NCBI GenBank assembly: GCA_020636845.1
Contig: JACJXD010000001.1
Span: 1-64,000 of the forward strand
Origin: Bacteroidales bacterium
GTDB lineage: Bacteria; Bacteroidota; Bacteroidia; Bacteroidales; Tenuifilaceae
Direction: 5' to 3'
Length of the DNA stretch: 64,000 nt
The notes under the pieces were generated by a model. That model saw only the letters and a program-made list of their open reading frames with translations, was not told the origin of the DNA and did not search any database. Made by a program: the position numbers and the translations under genes. Positions 7,368-15,968 of the stretch are shown here, piece after piece; position 1 is the stretch's first letter; each line of letters starts with the position of its first letter.

Positions 7368-9200
7368 ATGAAGGCGCGTTTGAATTTTCTTATCAGGTAT
7401 TTTCTGTTTTGGATTACATACTTTCTGATATTTCGACTTGTATTTTTAATTTACCAGTTTCACTTTTTAAGTGGAATAACCTTTCACGATTACCTGTTAA
7501 TATTTATTCGTGGAATGTGGATGGACGCGTCGTTAGCAGGTTATGCGCTATTGCTTTCATCAATACTAATTGCTGTGCTGTTCTGGAGCAGTTCGAAAAT
7601 TCACAAAATAGTGTTTAGAACGGTTACGCTGGTATTGCTTACCATTTTTTCTATAGTAACCTTATCGGATTTAGAGTTGTACCGAAATTGGGGGTACCGG
7701 ATTGATGCAACACCGCTGCTTTACCTTAAAACACCCAAAGAGGCAATGGCTTCGGTGCCAACATGGCAAATAATAGTTTTTATAGCATTGCTTGCCGGTG
7801 TGGTGTATCTCCTGTTTATGGCTTACCGAAAGTTGGTTGAGCATGCTTTTAACGGTATGGAAAAGGGCAAATGGTGGTATGTTCCTGTTTACGTTTTTGT
7901 TGCATCGGTTATGATAATTCCTATTCGCGGAGGTTTTGGCATTGCCCCGATGAATCCTGGGAAAGTTTACTTTAGCAACAAGGTATTTTGTAATCATGCC
8001 GCATTAAATCCAGTTTGGAATATGATGTATTCGGCCTCCAAATCGGGAGTTATGAATAAGCGTTACGATTTGCCAATCGATAAGGATAAGGAAAACAGGC
8101 TGTTTGCTAAAATAATGGAAAGCGATAGCACAATACACTACCTTAATACTTCGAGGCCAAACGTGCTGCTAATTTTAATGGAGAGTTTTACGGCAAAGCT
8201 TATTGGCTCTTTAGGCGGAATCCCGGGCGTAACCCCGAACATCGACAGTTTGTCGAAGGAAGGCATACTTTTTACCCGCATGTATTCGACCGGAGATAGA
8301 AGCGATAAGGGAATAATCGGCGTTTTGGCGGGCTTCCCTGCACAGCCAACACAGTCGATAATTAAGTACCCGACAAAATCGAGAAAATTATCTACGGTTA
8401 GCGGTGAGTTGGCCGATAGTGGTTACAGTACAACTTTTTACTACGGAGGCGATCCCGATTTTGCCAATATCCGTTCGTTTTTATACCATGCAAAGTTTAA
8501 GCGAATAGTTACGGAAGATAATTTTCCTGTTGAATACCGTAATTCTAAATGGGGCGTTCACGATAGTTACGTGTTCGATTACCTGTTGCACGATATTGAT
8601 ACGGCGAAGGGGCCTTTCTTCAAAATGTACTTTACGCTAAGCAGCCACGAGCCGTTCGAAACAACAATGAAACAGAAGTTTCCCGGTAACGACGAGTTGC
8701 ATAAGTACATGAGTTCCGTTTACTACACCGATAGTTGTATAGGCAATTTTATTCGGCAAGCCCGAAAACGCGATTGGTATAAGAATACGTTGATTATACT
8801 TATTGCCGACCATGGACATAGAGAGCCTTATAACGAGCCAAACTACGTTGTACGCAGGTTTCATATTCCAATGCTGTGGTTGGGTGGGGCATTAAATGCA
8901 AACGGGGTGAATATTGATAGAACCAGCTCGCAAACCGATTTGGCCTCAACGCTATTGAATCAGCTAAACCTTTCCGATTCGGCATTTGTGCTGTCGCAAA
9001 ATATTTTATCGAAAAGCCGTTACCCTTTTGCTTACTTCGCTTTTAGCGAGGGATACGGCTTTGTTACCGATGCCGATAGCGTGGTTTACGATTTGGTTAG
9101 GAAAGCGTACATTCAAAAATCCGGAGTTACGGCCGATAGTACAGCCGAGATGTCACGGGCATTTTTCAACAAGTATCAGGATATTTTTCTGGGCTTGTAG
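7368..9200 (+). CDS. LTA-synthase-family membrane transferase (sulfatase fold)
   Basis: 610 residues: five membrane helices in the first 190, a linker, then an extracytoplasmic alkaline-phosphatase-type domain (about 264-600). Metal and active-site marks are Glu272 (LMESF), the GDRSDKG loop at 309-315, His427 (SSHEPF) and Asp481-His482 with His484 (ADHGH). In this superfamily the loop residue carries the phosphoglycerol or phosphoethanolamine intermediate and is usually Thr; here the matching residue appears to be Ser312. Since Gram-negatives lack lipoteichoic acid, the likely job is transfer of a phospho-group to lipid A, glycans or periplasmic glucans. Monocistronic, convergent with the next gene. 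Confidence 0.85.
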   Translation: MKARLNFLIRYFLFWITYFLIFRLVFLIYQFHFLSGITFHDYLLIFIRGMWMDASLAGYALLLSSILIAVLFWSSSKIHKIVFRTVTLVLLTIFSIVTLSDLELYRNWGYRIDATPLLYLKTPKEAMASVPTWQIIVFIALLAGVVYLLFMAYRKLVEHAFNGMEKGKWWYVPVYVFVASVMIIPIRGGFGIAPMNPGKVYFSNKVFCNHAALNPVWNMMYSASKSGVMNKRYDLPIDKDKENRLFAKIMESDSTIHYLNTSRPNVLLILMESFTAKLIGSLGGIPGVTPNIDSLSKEGILFTRMYSTGDRSDKGIIGVLAGFPAQPTQSIIKYPTKSRKLSTVSGELADSGYSTTFYYGGDPDFANIRSFLYHAKFKRIVTEDNFPVEYRNSKWGVHDSYVFDYLLHDIDTAKGPFFKMYFTLSSHEPFETTMKQKFPGNDELHKYMSSVYYTDSCIGNFIRQARKRDWYKNTLIILIADHGHREPYNEPNYVVRRFHIPMLWLGGALNANGVNIDRTSSQTDLASTLLNQLNLSDSAFVLSQNILSKSRYPFAYFAFSEGYGFVTDADSVVYDLVRKAYIQKSGVTADSTAEMSRAFFNKYQDIFLGL

Positions 9201-9218
9201 AGGTTAATATACTGTGTT

Positions 9219-9737
9219 TCAACTTATCCAGTCGGTTGTTTCCAAAAACAAGGTATTTTCAATATAAAAGCGTCGTCCTCCTGCTCCGGCAAGGGGGGCA
9301 GAGTGACAACCCCAATATTCAACAAATACTTGTTCTACAGCCTTGTTGGTTATTTTGTTATATACATAGCATTGCCCGTTTTCTAAGAATGCGGCTATTA
9401 CAAAGTCTAAACTGCCTGTATCGAAGTACGCAGAAGCGTACAGTAAGTTGCTGGTTTGTCCATCGGCAACAACTTTTTCTACGGTACTTAGGTACTTGTC
9501 ATAATCCACGAAGATGCTATTTAAATTACTTAGAAAGTAGGCTAGGGGAGTTTTTACTAAGTAGTTTTCGTTGTCGAACAGTATTACAGTTTTATCGAAA
9601 ATGTAATAGTCGTCTCTTTCCATTAATGAAACGTTGAAACTCTTGCAGTTTTCGGTTTCTGAACTATCATCCTTTTCACAACTTAATAAGGAAAAGAGAA
9701 GTAATGCTGGCAGCAAAATTTTAACGGTTTTCATCAT
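9219..9737 (-). CDS. Lipoprotein of unknown function
   Basis: 172 residues with Met-Met-Lys, a hydrophobic core and a Leu-Leu-Ser-Cys lipobox at Cys20, then an acidic Glu-Lys-Asp-Asp tether. There are three cysteines in the mature part. The second Met (9734) could also be the start. No family recognised. The stop lies 18 bp from the convergent LTA-synthase-like gene. Confidence 0.7.
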   Translation of the reverse strand: MMKTVKILLPALLLFSLLSCEKDDSSETENCKSFNVSLMERDDYYIFDKTVILFDNENYLVKTPLAYFLSNLNSIFVDYDKYLSTVEKVVADGQTSNLLYASAYFDTGSLDFVIAAFLENGQCYVYNKITNKAVEQVFVEYWGCHSAPLAGAGGRRFYIENTLFLETTDWIS

Positions 9738-9846
9738 GTCTCCATTAATTTATAGAATGATGAATGGGAGGCAAAAAGGGTTGCGTTAATTGTGGTTCCT
9801 TTTTTTTGATAGCATCCAGTTTAATCAAATAAAAGATATTGGAACT

Positions 9847-10170
9847 TTATATCCATTGTCTTTTTTTATTTATTTCCTCTTTTTCTCGAAATGCTTCTTC
9901 TATGTCAATGTCAAAACGATTAGCAATAGAGCATAAGTAGATTAATATATCTGCAATTTCTTCTTTTACCGGATTAATATTAGCATTAACATCTGTTTTA
10001 ATATTCATTGCCTTACGGATGGCTTTAAAAAGTTCGCCCATTTCTTCGCCCAGTAACAAACTTTTTATTATAACATTTTGGTCGATAAATCCTCTTTGTA
10101 TTTCAAGCATATGAACATATTCTTGATAATCTTTTAATGTTGGATTTTCCTTTAGTTTTAAATTGTCCAT
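9847..10170 (-). CDS. MazG-like nucleotide pyrophosphohydrolase
   Basis: 107 residues, a single all-alpha MazG domain. The magnesium-binding pattern is present: Glu42, Glu43 and Glu46 (GEEMGEL), then Glu70, Glu71 and Asp74 (KEEIADIL). The KKRQW ending resembles the basic/Trp tail of the family. Such enzymes hydrolyse non-canonical or excess NTPs to NMPs and act as house-cleaning or stress proteins. It stands alone, between a lipoprotein and a membrane protein, so the context gives no clue to its substrate. Confidence 0.8.
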   Translation of the reverse strand: MDNLKLKENPTLKDYQEYVHMLEIQRGFIDQNVIIKSLLLGEEMGELFKAIRKAMNIKTDVNANINPVKEEIADILIYLCSIANRFDIDIEEAFREKEEINKKRQWI

Positions 10171-10230
10171 ATACTATCTATTTTGTTTTGCCAACACGTT
10201 GGTTACTTGCATTGTTTATATAGTTGAAAA

Positions 10231-11616
10231 CTAGCACTTGTCTTTAATACCTTTCGCAATTAATTTATAGTTCTTAACCAATACAACTATCAGTGCTAAT
10301 GGAAGTAACCATACAACCCTCGTTTGGTACCTGTCGTAAGGAGAACTTAGCCCTGCGGTTACAAAAGAGTTGATAACTATTGATAGCATTACAAATACCA
10401 GAAAGAACAGGCTGTTAAAATTCAACTTTCTCAATAGTGGGCTCGAAAAGAGCCAAATTATTAAGAATAGCGATACTATAAGTATTAGTAGGTGAATCGT
10501 ATTTAGCGTATCCAATTTTAAATTGGCGCCATTCCACTTATTTTGCCGGCTGTTTAAGTAGTTGTTAAGTTCGTAAGGGAATCTCCAGCGAATTTGTCCG
10601 TATGGCGCACTGCCTTCGTTATAGGCCGATAATCCTTCCCCGATTTTGTTTTTTGTGAGCTGCACTAATCCGTAACAGGTAGATTGAAAAATGTTGGACA
10701 ACAAATATTTAGGCCGTTTGTGTATAGCCTTAATTATCTTGTTATATTCGTCTTTACTTTTTTCCCAACCTCCGGTTTTGTTTACAATGCTATTTTCCCA
10801 CCAAATGAATTTGTCGATATTGTCGGGAAGGGAATCTTTCAATTGGCATAGTTTACAGCTTTGGAAATCGGGCGAAGAACAGTTATCATCTAAAAAATGT
10901 TTTAGTATTCCCTTTTCGTCTAAGCTGGCCATCATAAAAACATGGCTTCCTTTTGATAGAATAAATTGTTTTTCGACTAAGTAATTTACGGTAGGCAAAA
11001 CAACCCAGCTGCTAAGCAGAACTGCTGCTGCCAGCAGCAATCTTTTTAGCGGTAACTGTTCTAACTGTTTTCTGAAAATTAACCTAATTAGAATTATGGT
11101 AAAGATTATTGCCAAACCTATTATAAGATGGGAAAAGTGAGTTATCGATGAAATAATAAGGGTAATGGAAAGCGCGATTTTTGATAAAAAGGACATTTTG
11201 TCTTTTGCAATAAAGAGGTATATAGCAAGTATTAGTATGGGAGCAAAAAAATCGGGCATCAACTGATTGGAGTACCACCCAATACCGGTAAATAGCGTTA
11301 GAAATAGCAGAATGGTAAGGTATAGCCGATTTAAGCGGATAGTTTCGAAGTAGAAGGATTTAAGTACCTCGTAGAGAATAAAGGCTGTAAGTATGTTTTG
11401 GAAAAGAATAATAAACCATGCGGAGTATTTAAACGAAAAAAATCGGATAAGCAGTCCATAAACAATAGGCCTGTCAACAGGAACAAACAAATCGAATCCA
11501 CTGTAGAGATAAGTACCGGTGTCGGAATACACCAACGGGTAGCCATTGTACAGTCCTATGATAGAAAGTATTAACGTTCCAATACCAAGTTGAATAAGTA
11601 GTTTTAGCGTTTTCAT
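10231..11616 (-). CDS. Multi-pass membrane protein, possible GT-C type
   Basis: 461 residues with about ten hydrophobic helices, seven of them in the first 220 residues and the rest near the C-terminus. Between them is a large loop (about 225-365) that carries four closely spaced cysteines. A YSDTGTY motif after helix one and the helix/loop plan recall GT-C glycosyltransferases or undecaprenyl-linked sugar enzymes, but I see no decisive motif. There is no signal peptide and the start is a clear ATG. No operon partner within 170 bp. Confidence 0.65.
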   Translation of the reverse strand: MKTLKLLIQLGIGTLILSIIGLYNGYPLVYSDTGTYLYSGFDLFVPVDRPIVYGLLIRFFSFKYSAWFIILFQNILTAFILYEVLKSFYFETIRLNRLYLTILLFLTLFTGIGWYSNQLMPDFFAPILILAIYLFIAKDKMSFLSKIALSITLIISSITHFSHLIIGLAIIFTIILIRLIFRKQLEQLPLKRLLLAAAVLLSSWVVLPTVNYLVEKQFILSKGSHVFMMASLDEKGILKHFLDDNCSSPDFQSCKLCQLKDSLPDNIDKFIWWENSIVNKTGGWEKSKDEYNKIIKAIHKRPKYLLSNIFQSTCYGLVQLTKNKIGEGLSAYNEGSAPYGQIRWRFPYELNNYLNSRQNKWNGANLKLDTLNTIHLLILIVSLFLIIWLFSSPLLRKLNFNSLFFLVFVMLSIVINSFVTAGLSSPYDRYQTRVVWLLPLALIVVLVKNYKLIAKGIKDKC

Positions 11617-11735
11617 TTAGTAATTTTATTAAGAAAAGGAACAGAGCCTGTTCCATTTTCACCTTAAATTTTTTAGCGTTTTTATTGGTTTCTTATGGTT
11701 AATCAAAGATATAAAAATAGGGATTAGCCGCATAA

Positions 11736-11770
11736 TAAAAAGCCTGACAATTAATTTTGCCAGGCTTTTA
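11736..11770 (-). terminator. Terminator of the sigma/anti-sigma/DUF4097 operon
   Basis: AAAGCCTG/CAGGCTTT stem with a 14-base loop, followed on the minus strand by TTTTTATT. It lies just past the stop at 11791. Confidence 0.75.
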
Positions 11771-11790
11771 CGCTATTGAATAGTTAACGT

Positions 11791-12879
11791 TTAGTTGTTG
11801 TAAAGCGATGCACTTCCGTACCTCATTTTCAACTTAACCGTGGTTTTAGCCTCTTTTTCGTTGCCTACAATTCCGTTAACCTCGGTTGAGGTATTTTCTT
11901 CTATTTTGTTTACACGGGCAATGTCGCTTGGGTACCGAACATTTCCGTACGACATATCGGCATCCAGTTTATAGGATAAGCTGCTTGGTAATCCGGCTTT
12001 AAATTCCGTGTACGAGGAGGTGAAGTTAATTTCTTTTAGCGATGAGGAGACGCTATAAATTTTTACTTCGCCATACTTAGCGGTAACCTTGAATAGGGTG
12101 TTTAGCTTATTAATTTTGAAATTGGTATAGCCAGATTCTCCTATCATCTTTGAGATGTTATCGATTTCGTAGCCGTCGTATTTCGATTCGAATACTAACG
12201 AGCTGGCATTGCCAATATTGGCCTTGGAGTATTTCGATACCAATACTAATGCCTGAACATTATCGATAGTTATCTTGGAATACTTCATGTCCACTTTCAG
12301 CCAGTTTGCTTCGGCTATCGAAGCATTTCCGTAACCAAGGGTTAGCGTGTTTAGCGGTTCGTTATCGCCAAGGGTAAGCTTGTTAACTTTAATATTCCCA
12401 TACTTAAGCGCAACCATCATTTGTCCCGAAAGTTTATCGATAAAAATGTCGCCATACCTGTTTGTTAGGTCAACATTAATGCTTGCAGGCATTTTAATTT
12501 GGTAATCAATACTTAGGTCATCATCGGATATCGACGAAAATAACCTGCGATTAGACCTCATAATATCGTCGTTAAACTTGGTAATGGCGCTTGCAATGTT
12601 ATCGCTTTCCGAAAATTCTACCGTTATGGCGTTTAGCATTAGTTTGGCCTTTTCGTTGTTGGAATTTTCAACCTTAATATCAACATGAATGGAGATAGCC
12701 TTTTTATCCCAGTTTTCGATGTTAATTTGGCCGAATTTGTTTTCAACAACCAGTTTGGTAACCGGAGGAGTTGCAAACTCCCTGTCGTAAGTTTTACTAA
12801 GCCTATCGTTGGAGGCCATAGTTGAAGTTGCTATGAGCAGTAAGGCAATAGTAGCAGTGTTTCTTAAAATAGGTTTCAT
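11791..12879 (-). CDS. DUF4097-type beta-repeat protein, secreted
   Basis: 362 residues from the ATG at 12879; the frame opens at a TTG 24 bases earlier, but the ATG gives a normal signal peptide (hydrophobic core, Ala-Ser cleavage). The mature part is a chain of short beta-strand repeats with recurring K/R-Y-G-N/D/E and K-Y-S-K motifs about every 20 residues, typical of DUF4097 putative adhesins. It follows an ECF sigma factor and a membrane protein. In many Bacteroidota this trio forms one regulatory module, with the DUF4097 protein as periplasmic or surface output. Molecular function is unknown. Confidence 0.8.
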   Translation of the reverse strand: MKPILRNTATIALLLIATSTMASNDRLSKTYDREFATPPVTKLVVENKFGQINIENWDKKAISIHVDIKVENSNNEKAKLMLNAITVEFSESDNIASAITKFNDDIMRSNRRLFSSISDDDLSIDYQIKMPASINVDLTNRYGDIFIDKLSGQMMVALKYGNIKVNKLTLGDNEPLNTLTLGYGNASIAEANWLKVDMKYSKITIDNVQALVLVSKYSKANIGNASSLVFESKYDGYEIDNISKMIGESGYTNFKINKLNTLFKVTAKYGEVKIYSVSSSLKEINFTSSYTEFKAGLPSSLSYKLDADMSYGNVRYPSDIARVNKIEENTSTEVNGIVGNEKEAKTTVKLKMRYGSASLYNN

Positions 12880-12934
12880 ATTGTATGTTTTTAGATTTTG
12901 CAAATGAAATTTTTAAAAGTATGTATTGTGTTCA

Positions 12935-13453
12935 TTATTTATTTTCTTCTTCTTCAAGGGATTTTTGTATTCTATCAAGGGCGTCAATTTGTGCCTGATA
13001 GCTTTGGTACATAGCTCCCAACAAAAGTTCTTTTTGAGGTGTTTTGTCGTATTCGGTTTTAAGCGAAATTTTCTCCTTTTCAAAATCGCTAATCAGCTGC
13101 TTCGCATCCTTCTCGGCTTGAGGATTTGTTGTTTCGGCAATTTGCTCGATGGCTTTATACCGAATTAAAAGCTGACTACGGTAGTAAGCCTCAATTTCGT
13201 AAAGTTGCCTGTCGTTTTTGGACGATGAGTTGGCAAATTCATTGGTAAATTGGTTGTTGTAATACACGCTTAACAGCGCTGTAAGCATTAATATTACAGC
13301 AATTGATGCCGCAGCGGAAAGTGTTGTCCAAAGGGACAGACGAAGTTTATGGGACGATTGCTTTTTAAGAAATCGATCCATATGCCCGGGAAGTAAATCA
13401 ACATCGTCGAAGTTGCTGCGATTCTCTTGCATGTAATTTTCAAATGTTCCCAT
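12935..13453 (-). CDS. Probable anti-sigma factor, single-pass membrane protein
   Basis: 172 residues from the ATG at 13453, which overlaps the end of the sigma gene by 14 bp; the frame is open to a GTG at 13504 but coupling favours the ATG. The cytoplasmic part is about 40 residues, then comes one hydrophobic helix (about 43-65), then a long periplasmic helical region rich in Glu, Lys and Gln that should form a coiled coil. No zinc-type HxxxCxxC motif is present. The role is inferred from its position right behind the sigma factor. Confidence 0.7.
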   Translation of the reverse strand: MGTFENYMQENRSNFDDVDLLPGHMDRFLKKQSSHKLRLSLWTTLSAAASIAVILMLTALLSVYYNNQFTNEFANSSSKNDRQLYEIEAYYRSQLLIRYKAIEQIAETTNPQAEKDAKQLISDFEKEKISLKTEYDKTPQKELLLGAMYQSYQAQIDALDRIQKSLEEEENK

Positions 13454-13991
13454 AACGGCTAACTTGTTTTGTTTTAATAGTTTCCAATAATTTTTGTCGG
13501 GCACGGGTGTATTGCGACCGTACCGTCGATTGTTCCACGCCTAGCATTTCGGCAATTTCCTCGTATTCCAGTTCCTCTATCAAGCGGAGGGTAATTACTA
13601 GCCTGTATCCATCGGGGAGTTTTTCTATGGCTTGTTTTACCTGCTCCACCGATTCAGGCTCAAATTCCTCTGAATTATCGATAACACCTGTAACCTGGGG
13701 CGCCTCGTCTATTGAAATTAGTTGTAACTTTTTCTGTTTCAGGTGATCCAAACAAGTGTTAACAACAATTCGTTTGAGCCAGGCTCCAAATGTTACCTCG
13801 TTTCGGAACGAGTCAATTTTTCGAAATGCTTTAAAGAACGCTTCTTGCATGGCATCTTCTGCCTCCATTCGGTCGGGAATTATCCGACAGCTTACGTTGA
13901 ACATGGCTCTTGCATACATTGCATATAACTCGTATTGAGCCTTTCTATCGCCTTGGCGACATTGTTCTACTAACTGCTTACTTAAGTCCAT
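13440..13991 (-). CDS. ECF-type RNA polymerase sigma factor
   Basis: 183 residues. Region 2 covers about 20-90, with DAMQEAFFKAFRKI and the Trp-containing FGAWLKRIVVNTCLDH segment. An acidic linker follows. Region 4 covers about 120-175 (LPDGYRLVITLR, EIAEMLGVEQSTVRSQ helix-turn-helix). It should direct transcription of its own operon and perhaps envelope genes, held in check by the membrane protein overlapping its 3' end. No TAnnTTTG element is obvious upstream, as expected for an autoregulated ECF promoter. Confidence 0.9.
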   Translation of the reverse strand: MDLSKQLVEQCRQGDRKAQYELYAMYARAMFNVSCRIIPDRMEAEDAMQEAFFKAFRKIDSFRNEVTFGAWLKRIVVNTCLDHLKQKKLQLISIDEAPQVTGVIDNSEEFEPESVEQVKQAIEKLPDGYRLVITLRLIEELEYEEIAEMLGVEQSTVRSQYTRARQKLLETIKTKQVSRYGNI

Positions 13992-14273
13992 TTACCCAAC
14001 CAGGATTAATTCTATACTAGAGACATAACATTTCCCTGTTTTGCTGCATATACGCTATGTAAATTTTCAAAAAAAAATGGTTCAGAAAAAATAATTCGTT
14101 TAGTATTTTGATTTTCATCCACTTAAAAGGAGTGGCAGAACGAAAATAGGCTATATTAGCCTACAGGTTAGGTTTAACTATTATGAATTGAAAATTCATA
14201 ATAAATGTTTCGATAAGGTTAACATGATAAAACGTTCTAAGTGTTTAAATATATCTAATTGTAGATATAAACA
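13992..14273. other. Intergenic region upstream of the ECF sigma gene
   Basis: AT-rich, no gene visible. It holds the promoter region of the sigma operon and the perfect palindrome at 14180-14202. Confidence 0.5.
14180..14202. repeat. Perfect AT-rich 10-bp palindrome
   Basis: ATTATGAATT, three bases (GAA), then AATTCATAAT. It lies 190 bp upstream of the sigma factor start and 70 bp from the terminator of the decarboxylase operon. It has no T run, so it is more like a protein-binding site than a terminator. Confidence 0.5.
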
Positions 14274-14303
14274 CAAAAGGCAACCCGTTGAGGTTGCCTT
14301 TAA
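14274..14303 (-). terminator. Terminator of the methylmalonyl-CoA decarboxylase operon
   Basis: AAGGCAACC/GGTTGCCTT stem, T-rich on the minus strand, 30 bp after the last gene of the operon. Confidence 0.8.
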
Positions 14304-14332
14304 GTGTTTTTAATGGTTATATCAATTTGAAG

Positions 14333-15496
14333 TTAAGCTAAGAAACTTAATAAAATACCTGCTGCAACAGCGCTGCCAATTACACCGGCTACATTGGGAC
14401 CCATAGCGTGCATGAGCAAATGGTTACTTTTATCGTATTCCAATCCAACAACCTGCGAAACGCGTGCACTGTCGGGAACGGCAGATACACCGGCATTTCC
14501 GATAAGAGGATTGATTTTATTTCCCTCTTTTAGGAACAGGTTAAAGAATTTTACAAAAACAACTCCTGCGAAGGTTGCTACAATAAACGAGAATGCTCCC
14601 AGTACAAATATTTCTATGGACTTGGGTGTAAGGAATGTAGTTGCATTTGTAGATGCTCCTACGGTAAGACCTATAAGTATGGTAACAATGTCGATTAGGG
14701 GGCCTCTTGCAGTGTCTGCTAACCGTTTGGTAACGGTGCTTTCCTTTAGCAAATTTCCAAAAAACAGCATACCTAATAAGGGTAAGCCGGAAGGGACAAT
14801 AAACGTGGTAAGCAGCATACCGACAATGGGAAACAGAATTTTTTCCAATTTTGTTACCTGTCTTGGCGGTTTCATTCTAATTAACCTTTCCTTCCTTGTT
14901 GTGAGTAGTCGCATTACCGGTGGTTGAATTACGGGAACCAAGGCCATATACGAATATGCCGAAATGGCAATTGCACCCATTAAATCCGGAGCCAACTTGG
15001 ATGAAAGGAATATGGCTGTAGGTCCATCGGCACCGCCAATAATACCAATAGCTCCAGCTTCTTGCGGACTAAATCCGAGAAGAAGGGCAATGGTGTAAGC
15101 GCCAAAAATACCAAACTGAGCAGCAGCTCCAATAAGCATTAGTTTAGGGTTTGAAATTAGGGCGCTGAAATCGGTCATAGCTCCTATGCCCAAAAATATT
15201 AAGGGTGGGTAAATACCTTTTATTACTCCGAAGTAAAGGTAGTTTAGTACACTACCGCTTTCGTAAACACCAATTTGGTATCCGGGAGCAAAAGGAATAT
15301 TTCCTGCAATAATTCCAAATCCAATGGGAATTAGCAACATCGGCTCAAATTCCTTAGAAATAGCAAGGTAAATAAAAATGATGCCGACAACAATCATTAT
15401 ACCATGTCCAACCGTAAAGTTGTTAAAACCTGTAAACGACCAAAATTGCGACAGGTTTTGTAGTAGAAACGAAAAAAATCCTCCACTCTGTCCCAT
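14333..15496 (-). CDS. mmdB: Sodium-pumping decarboxylase beta subunit
   Basis: 387 residues, multi-pass membrane protein of the OadB/MmdB/GcdB family. It decarboxylates the carboxybiotin on the carrier subunit and couples this to sodium export. The signature GGADGPTAIF (Asp157 in the helical re-entrant region), the Pro-rich PVIQPPVMRLL and the C-terminal NAGVSAVPDSARV are all intact. It is the last gene of the operon that begins with methylmalonyl-CoA epimerase, 2 bp from the biotin carrier gene. The symbol follows the Veillonella decarboxylase, judged by gene context; oxaloacetate use cannot be excluded from this subunit alone. Confidence 0.9.
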   Translation of the reverse strand: MGQSGGFFSFLLQNLSQFWSFTGFNNFTVGHGIMIVVGIIFIYLAISKEFEPMLLIPIGFGIIAGNIPFAPGYQIGVYESGSVLNYLYFGVIKGIYPPLIFLGIGAMTDFSALISNPKLMLIGAAAQFGIFGAYTIALLLGFSPQEAGAIGIIGGADGPTAIFLSSKLAPDLMGAIAISAYSYMALVPVIQPPVMRLLTTRKERLIRMKPPRQVTKLEKILFPIVGMLLTTFIVPSGLPLLGMLFFGNLLKESTVTKRLADTARGPLIDIVTILIGLTVGASTNATTFLTPKSIEIFVLGAFSFIVATFAGVVFVKFFNLFLKEGNKINPLIGNAGVSAVPDSARVSQVVGLEYDKSNHLLMHAMGPNVAGVIGSAVAAGILLSFLA

Positions 15497-15498
15497 GG

Positions 15499-15936
15499 CT
15501 AACCTATTATTACTAAAACTTCACCTTCCAATACCGAATCGCCTTTGCGTACTTTAACATCTACCACTTTACCGGTTTTATCGGAGTCGATGTTGTTTTC
15601 CATTTTCATAGCTTCCAAAACTATCAGGCGTTGTCCTACTTTAACCTCATCGCCGGGTTTTACCAATACGTCAAGAATTACTCCGGGCAATGGCGATTTT
15701 ATGCTTCCTGCTGTTGCCGATCCGGGACTGTTAGTTTTGGCTACCGAAGGGTGAGTGTCGGTTGTAGGAATAACCTCGGGGCGAACTAATTTTGGCGTTT
15801 TAGTTTGCCTTAATTCTTTTTGAAGTTCAACCTTATACGGTGTCCCATTAACTTCGATATCGGCAATGTTGCCCTCAACATTTCCTATGTTAACAAGGTA
15901 TTCGTTGCCGTTTATTTTGAATTTAAATTCTTTCAT
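15499..15936 (-). CDS. mmdC: Biotin carboxyl carrier subunit
   Basis: 145 residues. The C-terminal biotinyl domain (about 75-145) has the biotinylation site Lys111 in EAMKM and the flanking PxPG and GD turns. A Pro/Thr/Ser linker (about 50-75) joins it to an N-terminal beta segment. It shuttles carboxyl groups from the carboxyltransferase alpha subunit to the membrane beta subunit. The separate small carrier, rather than a fusion to a transcarboxylase, matches the methylmalonyl-CoA decarboxylase type. Confidence 0.9.
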   Translation of the reverse strand: MKEFKFKINGNEYLVNIGNVEGNIADIEVNGTPYKVELQKELRQTKTPKLVRPEVIPTTDTHPSVAKTNSPGSATAGSIKSPLPGVILDVLVKPGDEVKVGQRLIVLEAMKMENNIDSDKTGKVVDVKVRKGDSVLEGEVLVIIG

Positions 15937-15968
15937 TTACAGTATTGCTTTATGTTAATTAAGAGTAT

